A stretch of DNA of 64,000 nucleotides from Kitasatospora humi (GTDB taxonomy: Bacteria; Actinomycetota; Actinomycetes; Streptomycetales; Streptomycetaceae). The notes below the pieces were generated by a model. That model saw only the letters and a program-made list of their open reading frames with translations. It was not told the origin of the DNA and made no database searches. The stretch spans positions 62,001 to 126,000 of the forward strand of contig NZ_JAJJPA010000011.1 in NCBI RefSeq assembly GCF_020907985.1, given 5' to 3'. A program made the translations under genes and the position numbers. This document shows, in pieces, positions 25,394 through 34,079 of the stretch; the stretch's first letter is position 1, and each line of letters opens with the position of its first letter.

Positions 25394-26140
25394 ATGACTG
25401 ACGCCCTGCCACCCGTCGACCGCCCCGACCGGCCGCTCGCCGTCGCCCACCGCGGCGACCCGTACCGCTACCGGGAGAACACCCTCCCGTCGCTGGCCTC
25501 CGCGCTGGCCGCCGGCGCCGACGCCGTCGAGGTGGACGTCCAGCTCACCCGCGACAAGGTGCCGGTGCTGCTGCACGACCCCACGCTGAAGCGGCTCTGG
25601 GACCTGGACCGGCCGGTCTCCGCGCTGACCAGCAGCCAACTCGCCGCCCAGGAGTTCCAGGGCGGCCGGCGAGTGCCCACCCTGAGCGAGGCGCTCAAGC
25701 TGATCGCCGGGACGCCGACCGCCCGGCTGCTGATCGACCTGGACGATCCCGGGCCGGCCAAGGCGACCTGGGCGGTGGTCACCGAGCTGGGCGCCGAGTC
25801 GCAGGTGGCCTTCTGCGGGCCGGTGGCCGCCATGTTCGCGGTGCGGGAGCTGGCCCCCGAGGCGCCCATAGCTCTCACCTGGAAGCGGCCCGAGCTGCCG
25901 GTGCCGGCCCTGCTGGCCGACCTGCGCCCGCGCCACCTCAACCCGCCCTTCGGCCTGGTGACCGAGGAGCTGGTGGCCCGCGCGGGCGACGCCGGACTGC
26001 TGGTCAGCACCTGGACGGTCGACCTGCGCCGCACCATGCGCCGGATGCTCGCCCTCGGCGTGGCCTCGCTCACCACCAACCGGATCGCCGTGGCGCGCGC
26101 CGAGCTCGACGCCCACCCCCGCCGGCGGCGGCTCGGGTGA
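25394..26140 (+). CDS. Glycerophosphodiester phosphodiesterase
   Basis: 248 residues of the GDPD TIM-barrel family. It has the catalytic AHRGDPYRYRENTLPS motif and the metal-binding VEVDVQLTRDKVPVLLHDPTL segment, with WTVD near the C-terminus. It hydrolyses glycerophosphodiesters to glycerol-3-phosphate and an alcohol. No signal peptide is seen, so it is cytoplasmic. Its stop overlaps the GTG of the next gene as GTGA. Confidence 0.9.
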   Translation: MTDALPPVDRPDRPLAVAHRGDPYRYRENTLPSLASALAAGADAVEVDVQLTRDKVPVLLHDPTLKRLWDLDRPVSALTSSQLAAQEFQGGRRVPTLSEALKLIAGTPTARLLIDLDDPGPAKATWAVVTELGAESQVAFCGPVAAMFAVRELAPEAPIALTWKRPELPVPALLADLRPRHLNPPFGLVTEELVARAGDAGLLVSTWTVDLRRTMRRMLALGVASLTTNRIAVARAELDAHPRRRRLG

Positions 26141-27255
26141 CCGAGCCGCCGTTCGACCGCAGGGCCCTGAACCGGGCCCTGCTCGCCCGCCAACACCTGC
26201 TGGCACCAGCCGGGTCGACGCCGACCGAGCTGATCGACCAACTCGTCGGCCTGCAGGCCCAGGCGGCCGACCCGCCGTACTACGGCCTCTGGAGCCGGCT
26301 GCCCGCGTTCCGGCCCGAGCAGCTGAGCGAGCTGGTGGCCCGGCGCCAAGTGGTCCGGCTCGGCCTCCAGCGCGCCACCATCCACCTGGTGACCGCCGCC
26401 GACTGCCTGCGGCTGCGCCCGCTCTTCCAGCCGGTGCTCGACCAGGCGTTGAGCGGCGCTCGCGGCCGGTTGCTGGCCGGCCTGGACCTCGACGCGGTGA
26501 CCGCACGGGGCCGGGCGCTGGTCGAGGAGCGACCGCGCACCTTCCAGGAGCTGGGCGTCCTGCTGGCCGCCGACTTCCCGGACCGGGACCCCGCCGCCCT
26601 GGCCCAGGTGATCCGGGCGCGGCTGGCCCTGGTGCAGGTGCCGCCGCGCGGCCTGTGGCGGACCGGCGGGGCGGCGGCCCACACCACGGCCGAGCGGTGG
26701 CTGGGCCGCGACCTCGACCCGGTGGCCGATCCCGCGGCGGCCCGAGAGGAGCTGCTGCTGCGCTACCTGGCGGCGTTCGGGCCCGCCACCATCGCCGACC
26801 TGCAGAAGTGGTCCGGCCTCACCCGGTGGACCGCGGTGGTCAAGCGACTGCGCGAGCGCCTCGTGGAGTTCCGCGACGAGCAGGGGCGGGCGCTGTACGA
26901 CCTGCCCGAGGCACCGCGCCCGGAGCCGGCCACCACCGCACCCGTGCGCCTGGTGGCCCCGTTCGACAACCTGCTGCTCTCGCACGCCGACCGCACCCGG
27001 GTGCTGCCCGAGGCCTTCCGCAGCCGCGTGATGACGGCCAACGGCATCGTGCTGGGCACCATCCTGGTCGACGGCTTCGTCGCCGGGACCTGGCGACTCG
27101 ACCGGGACCAGGAGGCGGCGACCGCGGTGCTGCGGCCGTTCGGCGCGCTGAGCCGATCCGCCCGCGCGGCGGCCGCCACCGAGGCCGAGCGACTGCTCGG
27201 CTTCGCCGCACCGGAGGCCGAACGCCGCCGGCTGCGGGTCGAGAGGGCGGACTGA
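26137..27255 (+). CDS. Winged-helix (AlkZ-like, HTH_42) protein
   Basis: 372 residues from GTG 26137. It belongs to the tandem winged-helix family that contains AlkZ/YcaQ DNA glycosylases, which unhook interstrand crosslinks. The Q-x-Q motif of the active site is present as VGLQAQAADPPYYGLWSRLP. Other landmarks are LGLQRATIHLVTAADC and the C-terminal barrel LVAPFDNLLLSHADRTRVLPE. It probably removes bulky or crosslinked bases, but members vary in activity. It is translationally coupled to the GDPD gene. Confidence 0.8.
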   Translation: MTEPPFDRRALNRALLARQHLLAPAGSTPTELIDQLVGLQAQAADPPYYGLWSRLPAFRPEQLSELVARRQVVRLGLQRATIHLVTAADCLRLRPLFQPVLDQALSGARGRLLAGLDLDAVTARGRALVEERPRTFQELGVLLAADFPDRDPAALAQVIRARLALVQVPPRGLWRTGGAAAHTTAERWLGRDLDPVADPAAAREELLLRYLAAFGPATIADLQKWSGLTRWTAVVKRLRERLVEFRDEQGRALYDLPEAPRPEPATTAPVRLVAPFDNLLLSHADRTRVLPEAFRSRVMTANGIVLGTILVDGFVAGTWRLDRDQEAATAVLRPFGALSRSARAAAATEAERLLGFAAPEAERRRLRVERAD

Positions 27256-27293
27256 ACCACCGCGACGATCAGCCACCCAGTACAGTCGGCGCT

Positions 27294-28256
27294 GTGGAAT
27301 TCGGAACAGACATCCTCGGGGAGCCGTACGAGGCGGCCGAACTGACGCTGCGCCCCGACACCGAGGGCCCGGTCGGCGCCACCCTGGTCCGCCGGCTGGC
27401 CCCGCAACCCGCGGACCCGGCGGCCCCGCGCCGGGCCGTGCTCTATGTGCACGGGTATGTCGACTACTTCTTCCAGACCCACCTGGCCGACCACTTCGTC
27501 GCGCTCGGCTACTCCTTCTACGCCCTCGACCTGCGCAAGTACGGGCGCTCGCTGCGGCCCCACCAGTCGCCCAACTACGTGCGCGACCTCACCGAGTACG
27601 ACGAGGAGATCGACGCGGCCGTCCAGGTCATCCGCGAGCAGGACGGCCACACCGAGCTGCTGGTGAACGGCCACTCCACCGGCGGCCTGGTCACCGCGCT
27701 GTGGGCGTCCCGTCGAGCCGGCCGCGGCCTGCTCGACGGGCTCTTCCTGAACAGCCCGTTCCTCTCCATGCCCGCCGCCGCGGCCGTGCGCGCCCTCGGC
27801 GCCCCTGCCGTCGGCGCCCTCGGGCGGCTGGCCGCCAACCGCACGCTGCCCAGCGCCCTCAACCCGCACTACGTGCACAGCCTGCACCGCGACCACCGCG
27901 GCGAGTGGGACTTCGACCTCACCCTCAAGCCCGCCGAAGGCTTCCCGCTCTACGCCGGCTGGCTCGCCGCCGTCCAGCGCGGCCACCGCGAGGTGCGCCG
28001 GGGCCTGCACATCGACGTGCCCGTGCTGCTGATGGCCTCCACCGAGAGCATCTCCACCAGCCGCTGGGACCCGGCCCTGCACCACCGCGACGCCGTGCTG
28101 CGCGCCGACGACATCGCCGCGCTCGGCCCGCGCCTGGGCCGGCACGTCACGGTGATCCGGATCGCTGGCGGCATGCACGACCTGGTGCTCTCCGGGCCCA
28201 CCGCCCGCACCCAGGTCTTCGCCGAACTGGACCGCTGGCTGAAGGCCTACCAGTGA
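27294..28256 (+). CDS. Alpha/beta hydrolase (serine aminopeptidase/lysophospholipase type)
   Basis: 320 residues from GTG 27294. The hydrolase fold shows LYVHGYVDYFFQTHLADHF (oxyanion-hole HG), the nucleophile elbow LVNGHSTGG with the catalytic Ser, and a late RIAGGMHDLVLSG providing the catalytic His. It resembles monoacylglycerol lipase-like and lysophospholipase-like enzymes; the substrate is unknown. The stop overlaps the next gene's GTG by four bases. Confidence 0.82.
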   Translation: MEFGTDILGEPYEAAELTLRPDTEGPVGATLVRRLAPQPADPAAPRRAVLYVHGYVDYFFQTHLADHFVALGYSFYALDLRKYGRSLRPHQSPNYVRDLTEYDEEIDAAVQVIREQDGHTELLVNGHSTGGLVTALWASRRAGRGLLDGLFLNSPFLSMPAAAAVRALGAPAVGALGRLAANRTLPSALNPHYVHSLHRDHRGEWDFDLTLKPAEGFPLYAGWLAAVQRGHREVRRGLHIDVPVLLMASTESISTSRWDPALHHRDAVLRADDIAALGPRLGRHVTVIRIAGGMHDLVLSGPTARTQVFAELDRWLKAYQ

Positions 28257-29095
28257 CCGAGCCCCGCCCCATATCGCGCCACACCGCCTTCGGCACCGCC
28301 AAGTTGATGCCCGACCTGGACTGCGAGGGCGGCTGGCTGCTCACCCTGGACGACACCCCGCAGTCCTATGTGAACCTGTCCGACCCCACGCACCTGGAAT
28401 TCGAGTACACCCGCCGCCTCGGCCACCTCGCCGACGTGCTGGCGCCCGAGGCCGAACCACTGGCCGCACTGCACCTGGGCGGCGGCGCCCTCACCCTGCC
28501 CCGCTACCTGGCCGCCACCCGCCCCGGCTCGCGCCAACTCGCCGTCGAGGCCGACGGACCGCTGGTCGAGCTGGTCGCCGAAGTGCTGCCGTGGACCGGC
28601 CTGGGCATCGAGGCGGTGGTCGGTGACGCCCGCGAGCGGCTCGCCCACGTGGCGCCGGCATCCTGGGACTTGGTGGTGACTGATGTCTTCCGGGGGTCGC
28701 GCACCCCGGCCCACCTGACCTCCGTCGAGTTCGTCCGGCTCGCCGCCGCCGCGCTGCGCCCGGGCGGCGCCTACGCGGCCAACCTCGCCGACGGCGCTCC
28801 GCTGGCCTTCGCCGCCGCCCAGGCCGCGACGGTCCGTGCGGTCTTCCCGCACAGCTGTCTGGTCGCCGAGCCGTCGGTGCTGCGCGGGCGGCGGTTCGGC
28901 AATCTGCTGCTGATCGGCTCGGACCAGCCGCTGCCGGTCGAGGCGCTGGCCCGCCGGCTCGCCGCCGATCCGTTCCCGGCCCGCCTGGTCGACGGCGCCG
29001 ACCTGCGGCGGCTGGTCGGCACCGCGGCACCGGTCACCGACGCCGGGGCCCGCCCCTCGCCGCCGCCACCCAAGGGCGCGTTCAGCATCGAGTGA
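28253..29095 (+). CDS. Spermidine synthase-like methyltransferase-fold protein
   Basis: 280 residues with a Rossmann-type core. LHLGGGALTLPRYLAATRPGS is the nucleotide-binding loop, QLAVEADGPLVELV the second strand with its acidic residue, and WDLVVTDVFRGSRTPAHLTS corresponds to the polyamine-synthase gatekeeper region. It matches the actinobacterial spermidine synthase-like (fused MFS/SpeE-type) group, which often lacks demonstrated polyamine activity. The GTG overlaps the hydrolase stop. Confidence 0.78.
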   Translation: MTEPRPISRHTAFGTAKLMPDLDCEGGWLLTLDDTPQSYVNLSDPTHLEFEYTRRLGHLADVLAPEAEPLAALHLGGGALTLPRYLAATRPGSRQLAVEADGPLVELVAEVLPWTGLGIEAVVGDARERLAHVAPASWDLVVTDVFRGSRTPAHLTSVEFVRLAAAALRPGGAYAANLADGAPLAFAAAQAATVRAVFPHSCLVAEPSVLRGRRFGNLLLIGSDQPLPVEALARRLAADPFPARLVDGADLRRLVGTAAPVTDAGARPSPPPPKGAFSIE

Positions 29096-29113
29096 CGGCC
29101 ACCCGGCAACGCC

Positions 29114-29132
29114 GCCGGCCTGGCCTGCCGGC
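29114..29132. terminator. Short hairpin between convergent genes
   Basis: GCCGGC (29114-29119) and GCCGGC (29127-29132) form a 6-bp stem with a 7-base loop, between the spermidine synthase-like gene and the convergent secreted-protein gene. Confidence 0.35.
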
Positions 29133-29151
29133 ATGCCTCCTCCGGTCACCC

Positions 29152-30498
29152 TCAGGTCGACAGGACCGGTCCCTGGTGCAGTTGGAGCCGGGCCGTGGAG
29201 GTGTCGGGGATCGCCGCGACCTCGCTGTCCACGAACTGGCCGACCCAGCTCTTCGGCATCGCGGCGCCGTGGTTGTGCACCACGTTGCCGGAGTACTGGC
29301 CGCCGGCCTCGGTCGGGAAGTCGGCTGCGGTGAAGCCGTCGAAGCGGGCGAAGCTGGAGACCGTCGTCGAGCCGTCGAGGTCGAGGATGTTGCCGGTCAG
29401 CACTGCCGCCGGGTCGCTGCCGCTGGTCGCCAGGCCCGGCCCGAAGGCGATCGCCGTGCTGTTGGTCAGCGCCCGGAAGTAGTTGCCGATCGCCTGCAGG
29501 CCGCGGCCGTGGCAAGCCACCGGGAGTGCGCGGATCAGGTCGAAGTAGCAGCCGTCCAGCCGCAGCGTCCACGGGCGGCCCGCGAGACCGTAGTTGATGT
29601 GGTTGGTGCCCTCCGCCGAGGAAAAGTGACTCTCCATCACGATCCAGCCGCCGGCGCCGGCCAGGACGGGGCCGAACTGCGCGCCGTGGTTGTGACCGTT
29701 GACCTGGCAGCCCACCATCTGCCCGTCGGTGCTGCCGCCGCCGGGATAGGCGGTGGACAGGCCGTCGGCGAGCAGGAAGGTGCCGGCGCCGTAGGAGGAG
29801 CAGAACAGCAGCCGGCCGTTGACCGAGAAGACGTTGTCGGTGCCCGAGGAGAGGAACCGGACGAAGCCGCCGTCGCCCTGGCCGCCGGTCGGATAGCCGT
29901 TGAAACCGGGCGGATCGCAGTAGAGGTCACGGCAGTTGCGGAAGGTGACGTCAGAGGTGTCGACCACGCCGGCTGCCCAGAAGCCGGTGATCCCGACCCC
30001 GGCCGGGGTGGTGCCGAGGAACCCGAGGCCGTCGATGACCAGGCCGTGCGGGTTCGTGGCGACCGCGGCGCCGTTGCCGCTGCTGCCGATCGAGAGCAGG
30101 GTCCGGGTGTCCGCCGTGAGCGGCGCGAGCACCGAACCGGTGAGTGAGGCGGTGGCCGGGGCGTCGGCCGCGCTCAGGCAGCTCTGGCCCTGGAGCGCGG
30201 CCACGCCACCGGGCACGGTCAGCCCGGAGGTGCGGTAGCAGCCTCCCGCCGCGGGCGGGAAGGTGACGAGGGATCCGGGAGTCTTGCCGGCCGCGTCCAG
30301 CGCGCTCTGGATCGCCGCGGTGTCGTCGGTGGTGCCGTCGCCGACCGCGCCGTACGCCGCCACGTTGAAGACCGTCGGTGGCGTGGCACGACCGGTCGGC
30401 GCCGCCGCGGCTGACCCGCCCGGGGTGGCGGCGGCCAGCACGCCGCTGCCTGCGGCAGCGAGCCAGAGCGCGGTCCGTCGGCTGGGACTACTGGGCAC
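29152..30498 (-). CDS. Secreted pectate-lyase-superfamily (beta-helix) protein
   Basis: 448 residues with a signal peptide of Tat-like character (SRRTALWLAAAGSGVLAAATPGGSAAAAP). The mature start FNVAAYGAVGDGTTDDTAAIQSALDAA is the hallmark of the pectate lyase superfamily 3 beta-helix, seen in phage tailspikes, GH28/GH55 enzymes and polysaccharide epimerases. Repeated Asn/Gly turns fit a right-handed helix. It probably modifies or cleaves an extracellular polysaccharide. It is the last gene of a set that includes a UDP-sulfoquinovose-synthase-like enzyme and a HlyD-type adaptor, so the polymer made by the divergent GT2 synthase is a plausible substrate. Confidence 0.8.
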   Translation of the reverse strand: MPSSPSRRTALWLAAAGSGVLAAATPGGSAAAAPTGRATPPTVFNVAAYGAVGDGTTDDTAAIQSALDAAGKTPGSLVTFPPAAGGCYRTSGLTVPGGVAALQGQSCLSAADAPATASLTGSVLAPLTADTRTLLSIGSSGNGAAVATNPHGLVIDGLGFLGTTPAGVGITGFWAAGVVDTSDVTFRNCRDLYCDPPGFNGYPTGGQGDGGFVRFLSSGTDNVFSVNGRLLFCSSYGAGTFLLADGLSTAYPGGGSTDGQMVGCQVNGHNHGAQFGPVLAGAGGWIVMESHFSSAEGTNHINYGLAGRPWTLRLDGCYFDLIRALPVACHGRGLQAIGNYFRALTNSTAIAFGPGLATSGSDPAAVLTGNILDLDGSTTVSSFARFDGFTAADFPTEAGGQYSGNVVHNHGAAMPKSWVGQFVDSEVAAIPDTSTARLQLHQGPVLST

Positions 30499-30559
30499 GG
30501 GGCGTCACCTTCACCTGGGTCGAGGGGCCTGGCGCGAATCATGGAGGGGCGGTTGTGGA

Positions 30560-32122
30560 TCAGCCGATGGTCACGTTCACCGACATGCCGGCCAGCGCGC
30601 CCGCCCGTTGCGCGTCGGTGGTGATCGTGACGTTGTAATAGGTCGCGCCCGGCACCCGGGCCGGATCGAGCCGGACCTCGCTGATCCGACCGGGCACGCT
30701 GCGCCCGGTCGCGGGGAAGCTCAACGTGGCCGCCTGGCCCTGGTGCACGGAGGCGACCTGCGACTCGGGCAGCTGTGCGGTGACACTGAGGGGACCGGAG
30801 TACACGGTGAGCAGCGCCGAGTAGGTGGCCTGGGTGCTGCCGGCGTTGCTGCCGGGTGCGGCGCTCGGCACGAAGAGCTGGATGCCCGGTTGCTGGTTGA
30901 CCAGCGTGCCGGACTGCGCCGCCGGGCCCTCGTAGGCGTGCACGCCCTCGGGCCCGACCGTGTCACCGGCGGCGCCCGCGGTGTCGGCGACGATGCCGTC
31001 GGCCGGCGCGGTGATCGTGGCCTGCTTGAGCGCCAGCTGATCGGCCGCCAACTGGGCCTGGGCGGAGGCGAGCTGGGACTGCGCCTGGGCGATCGAGGCA
31101 GGGGTGAGCGCAGTGCCCTGCGCCGCGACCCGGGCCTGCGCGGCCTGGAGCGTGGCCTCGCTCTGGGCGAGGTTCTGCTCGTCCTGTTGCTGCTGCGCCT
31201 GCCCGGTGGACTGGGTCGAGGTCAGGTTCGCCTTGGCCTGCGCGAGTGCGGAGGCGTCCCGCTCGATCTGCGCCTGGAGGTCGTTGCAGAGTTGCAGCTG
31301 CCCGAACGGCGTCGCGCTGGAGCTCGGAGCGGGGGTGGGCGCGGGCGCGGAACCGGACGGGGACGGAGGCGGGGCCAGGGCCGGCGAGTGGGAGCGCGTC
31401 GGCGTCGGCACGGGCGCAGCCTCCGGCGCGGCAGCGGGAAGCAGCGCGACCGGACCCGGAGCCGGCGTGCCCTGAGCCTGCGGGGCCGGGGCCTGCGGGG
31501 GCGGGGCCGGCGCCGAGGCGGTCGGCGAACAGTACTGCGCGAAGCGCGCGTTGTCGTTGTCCAGCGTCGTCTGGTCCGAGGTCACCACCGTGGTCTGCGC
31601 CGCCACGTTGTTCTGGGTGCTGTTCGCCGCCAGCGCCAGTGCGCCCTGCGCGGTGTTCACCGCCGCCTGCGCCTTGGCGACGTCCAGCTGGTCCTGGGTG
31701 GCCTGGTCGGCGGTGGTCTGCGGGTTGCGGTCCTCCGCGAGCAGCGCGGTGTCCGCGTCCACGGCGGCCTGCGCGGCGGCGACGTTCGCCGCCGCCACGC
31801 TGCTCACCTGCGTCGCGAGGACCTGGCCCGCCTTCACGTGGTCACCCGGACGCACCGTCAGCGTCTGCACCGTGCCGGTGTTCTGGAAGTTGAGGTAGTA
31901 GGCGTGCTCGGGCGTGACCTGGCCGCTGAAGCTGACCGGGCGCGAGGCGATCGCGTGGTACGTCCCGACGCCGATGCCCGCGCCGACGAGTGCGACGCAG
32001 AGCGCCACCGCCAGCTGCTTGACGCTCATCGCCGTCCGGGCCGGCCGGATCTCGCCGACCCCTGCCTCGCCGCTGGCGAGTGCGGCGTTCATCCCGCGCA
32101 CGGGGCGAGCCGACTTGGCCAT
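30560..32122 (-). CDS. HlyD-family membrane fusion/adaptor protein
   Basis: 520 residues. One N-terminal transmembrane helix (LAVALCVALVGAGIGVGTYHAI, about 35-56) is followed by a biotinyl-lipoyl-like half (VQTLTVRPGDHVKAGQVLATQ). A long Ala/Gln-rich coiled-coil hairpin (AAQAAVDADTALLAED... to QAQSQLASAQAQLAADQLAL) is interrupted by a Pro/Ala-rich disordered insert at about 205-265. The second lipoyl half and a beta-barrel follow (ITAPADGIVADTAGAAGD). HlyD adaptors couple an exporter to an outer component; in this monoderm there is none, so it may guide a polymer through the wall. It is 11 bases after the epimerase-type gene. Confidence 0.82.
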   Translation of the reverse strand: MAKSARPVRGMNAALASGEAGVGEIRPARTAMSVKQLAVALCVALVGAGIGVGTYHAIASRPVSFSGQVTPEHAYYLNFQNTGTVQTLTVRPGDHVKAGQVLATQVSSVAAANVAAAQAAVDADTALLAEDRNPQTTADQATQDQLDVAKAQAAVNTAQGALALAANSTQNNVAAQTTVVTSDQTTLDNDNARFAQYCSPTASAPAPPPQAPAPQAQGTPAPGPVALLPAAAPEAAPVPTPTRSHSPALAPPPSPSGSAPAPTPAPSSSATPFGQLQLCNDLQAQIERDASALAQAKANLTSTQSTGQAQQQQDEQNLAQSEATLQAAQARVAAQGTALTPASIAQAQSQLASAQAQLAADQLALKQATITAPADGIVADTAGAAGDTVGPEGVHAYEGPAAQSGTLVNQQPGIQLFVPSAAPGSNAGSTQATYSALLTVYSGPLSVTAQLPESQVASVHQGQAATLSFPATGRSVPGRISEVRLDPARVPGATYYNVTITTDAQRAGALAGMSVNVTIG

Positions 32123-32133
32123 CGCCGCCCTCC

Positions 32134-33402
32134 CTAGCGCAGCGGCTGGGCGGCCGCCGGACCGCCGTCCGTCGCACCGTCAGCCGCCGGACCCGCCGCC
32201 GGCGGCAGGTCCGTCAGCAGGTCGTCCGCCGTCGCCATCCCCGACCGCCAGACCGACCGTGCGATGATCTTGCTGAGGTCCACCCGGTGCCGGTAGCGCC
32301 GGGCGATCTGGGTGCACTCCTCCAGCAGTCCCTCGGACAGGGTGGTCGGCTCCAGTCCGAGCGCGAGGAACCGGTCGTTGCGCACCACGAGGTCGTTCTC
32401 CACCGCCTCGCGGCGCGGGTTGGGCAGGTTCGCCACCGGCACCCCGGTCAGGCTGCTGACCAGTTTGGCCAGGTCGCTGACCCGGTGCGCCTCGGTCACC
32501 TGGTTGAAGACCATCGGCTTCTGCCCCGCAGCCGGCGGGTTGGTCAGCGCGATCTCGATACATCGGACGGTGTCGCGCAGGTGGATGAAGGCCCGGGTCT
32601 GGCCGCCGGTGCCGTGCACGGTCAGCGGGTGCGCGAGCGCGGCCTGCATCAGGAAGCGGTTGAGCACCGTGCCGTAGTCGCCGTCGTAGTCGAAGCGGTT
32701 GACCAGGCGTTCGTCGCGCACGGTCTGCGCGGTCTGGGTGCCCCAGACGATGCCCTGGTGCAGGTCGGTTATCCGCAGCTGGTCGTTGGCGGCGTAGAAG
32801 GCGAACAGCAGCTGGTCGAGGGTCTTGGTCATGTGGTAGACCGAGCCGGGGTTGGCCGGATGCAGGATCTCGCGCTCCAGGTCGCCGTCCGGAGTGGGGA
32901 CCTTGACGGTCAGGTAGCCTTCCGGGATCGGCGCGGAGCCGGACCAGCCGTAGCCGTAGACGCCCATCGTTCCGAGGTGGACGAGCGCCGCGTCGGTGCC
33001 GGTGGCGACCAGTGCGACCAGCAGGTTGTGGGTCGCGCGCACGTTGTTGTCGACGGTGTAGCGCTTGGCCTGGGTGGAACGCATGGAGTAGGGCGCGGCT
33101 CGCTGCTCGGCGAAGTGCACGATCGCGTCCGGCCGCAGCCGGGTGAGCAGTTCGGCGAGCCGGTCGTACTCGGTGGCCAGGTCGAGCCGGACGAAGTCGA
33201 TCTCCTGACCCGACACCTCGCGCCAGGCGCGCAGCCGTTCGCCGATGGGACGGATCGGCGTCAGCGACTCGACCTCCAGCTCCAGGTCGATCGCGCGCCG
33301 GCTCAGGTTGTCGAGGATCGTCACCTCGTGGCCGCGGTCGGACAAGTACAGTGCGGTCGGCCAACCGCAGAATCCATCGCCACCGAGTACCAGGACACGC
33401 AT
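32134..33402 (-). CDS. UDP-sulfoquinovose synthase-like NAD-dependent enzyme
   Basis: 422 residues of the extended SDR family with an SQD1-like pattern: MRVLVLGGDGFCGWPTALYL (NAD loop), LTPIRPIGERLRAW, DAIVHFAEQRAAPYSM, HLGTMGVYGYG with the catalytic Thr, the YxxxK as YHMTKT, and LHQGIVWG. SQD1 makes UDP-6-sulfo-quinovose from UDP-glucose and sulfite through a 4-keto intermediate; the FAEQRxAPYSM and LGTMGxYG segments are shared. A related UDP-sugar could instead be the product. ATG 33402 is preferred because GGGGAG lies 9 bases upstream; the GTG at 33411 is too close to it. It heads the HlyD and beta-helix genes and is divergent from the GT2 synthase. Confidence 0.75.
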   Translation of the reverse strand: MRVLVLGGDGFCGWPTALYLSDRGHEVTILDNLSRRAIDLELEVESLTPIRPIGERLRAWREVSGQEIDFVRLDLATEYDRLAELLTRLRPDAIVHFAEQRAAPYSMRSTQAKRYTVDNNVRATHNLLVALVATGTDAALVHLGTMGVYGYGWSGSAPIPEGYLTVKVPTPDGDLEREILHPANPGSVYHMTKTLDQLLFAFYAANDQLRITDLHQGIVWGTQTAQTVRDERLVNRFDYDGDYGTVLNRFLMQAALAHPLTVHGTGGQTRAFIHLRDTVRCIEIALTNPPAAGQKPMVFNQVTEAHRVSDLAKLVSSLTGVPVANLPNPRREAVENDLVVRNDRFLALGLEPTTLSEGLLEECTQIARRYRHRVDLSKIIARSVWRSGMATADDLLTDLPPAAGPAADGATDGGPAAAQPLR

Positions 33403-33928
33403 ATGCAACACTCCCCGGGAAATGGCCGCAAGTGCGCCGATGGCGCGATGCGGAAAACGGTGCGGACACGTAGGGCCACAGTGCGGGACATGCAGGACGG
33501 TGCGACACGATCGCTGCTCCGGCAGGCAGTGCGGTCACTCCGGAAAATGCGCAGCGGCGCTTCCCTGAGCGGCTGCGGGGCGGCGAGCCGAAGTGGGGGG
33601 CCGCCGGACGTTCAGCGACTCTGCCAGAAGTTCAGTGACGTGTCCAGTACAGTGAGTGATCCACTCGGCGCGGGCCAACAGCCTTGATCATCATGTCTTG
33701 CGGCAGGTCAGGACGGGGCTGGGGGTGGCTTGGCCGGCCATCTGGACCGGTCGGTAACTTTGGCATGTCCCAGCCACTGGCGCAATACGGTCGTAATGAT
33801 CCTTTTCAAGATCCTTCGTATGGCCACTCAAGATCGCCGTGATCGGGCCTCGCGGAACTGGCACCCGACGATGCGTCAGGTGCCTTTCCGCATCTCGCTC
33901 GTGCACGTGAGAAATTATCTCGGGAAGG
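33403..33928. other. Divergent intergenic region of the polysaccharide locus
   Basis: About 525 bases with no convincing coding sequence. It is noticeably less GC-rich than its surroundings from about 33650 onwards and should hold the minus-strand promoter of the synthase/HlyD/beta-helix genes. A short palindrome GAGTG-N3-CACTC occurs near 33652. No good -10/-35 pair for the minus strand could be assigned by eye. Confidence 0.4.
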
Positions 33929-33958
33929 CTGACATCGAACGAACATCCGCTGTATACC
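33929..33958 (+). promoter_or_regulatory. Promoter for the leader ORF and GT2 synthase
   Basis: CTGACA (33929-33934) and TATACC (33953-33958) with an 18-base spacer fit a vegetative promoter. The inferred start would fall near 33965, inside the inverted repeat that follows and about 27 bases before the leader ORF. Confidence 0.5.
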
Positions 33959-33978
33959 TGAGTACCACTCGACTCAGG
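33957..33978. promoter_or_regulatory. Inverted repeat at the likely transcription start
   Basis: CCTGAGT (33957-33963) and ACTCAGG (33972-33978) form a perfect 7-bp inverted repeat with an 8-base spacer, directly downstream of the predicted -10. It could be an operator, or a 5' hairpin of the messenger. Confidence 0.45.
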
Positions 33979-33991
33979 AAAGGAATGCTTC

Positions 33992-34069
33992 ATGGAAAAG
34001 CCGGCCCGTTCCGACGGGGAATTACGCGCGCTCGCGGAGCGCGCCGGGACCGAGCCCCGGGGCCGGTGA
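33992..34069 (+). CDS. 25-residue leader peptide ORF with a TTA codon
   Basis: The ORF starts at ATG 33992 after a good AGGAAAGGAA ribosome-binding site. It encodes MEKPARSDGELRALAERAG plus six residues and stops at 34067-34069, ten bases before the GT2 synthase ATG. Codon 11 is TTA (34022-34024), the rarest codon in this type of genome, read only by the bldA tRNA in streptomycetes. The GT2 start itself has no clear ribosome-binding site, so its translation may depend on ribosomes finishing the leader. A role in tying polysaccharide synthesis to development is inferred. The peptide has no recognised family. Confidence 0.55.
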   Translation: MEKPARSDGELRALAERAGTEPRGR

Positions 34070-34079
34070 CGGACCAGTC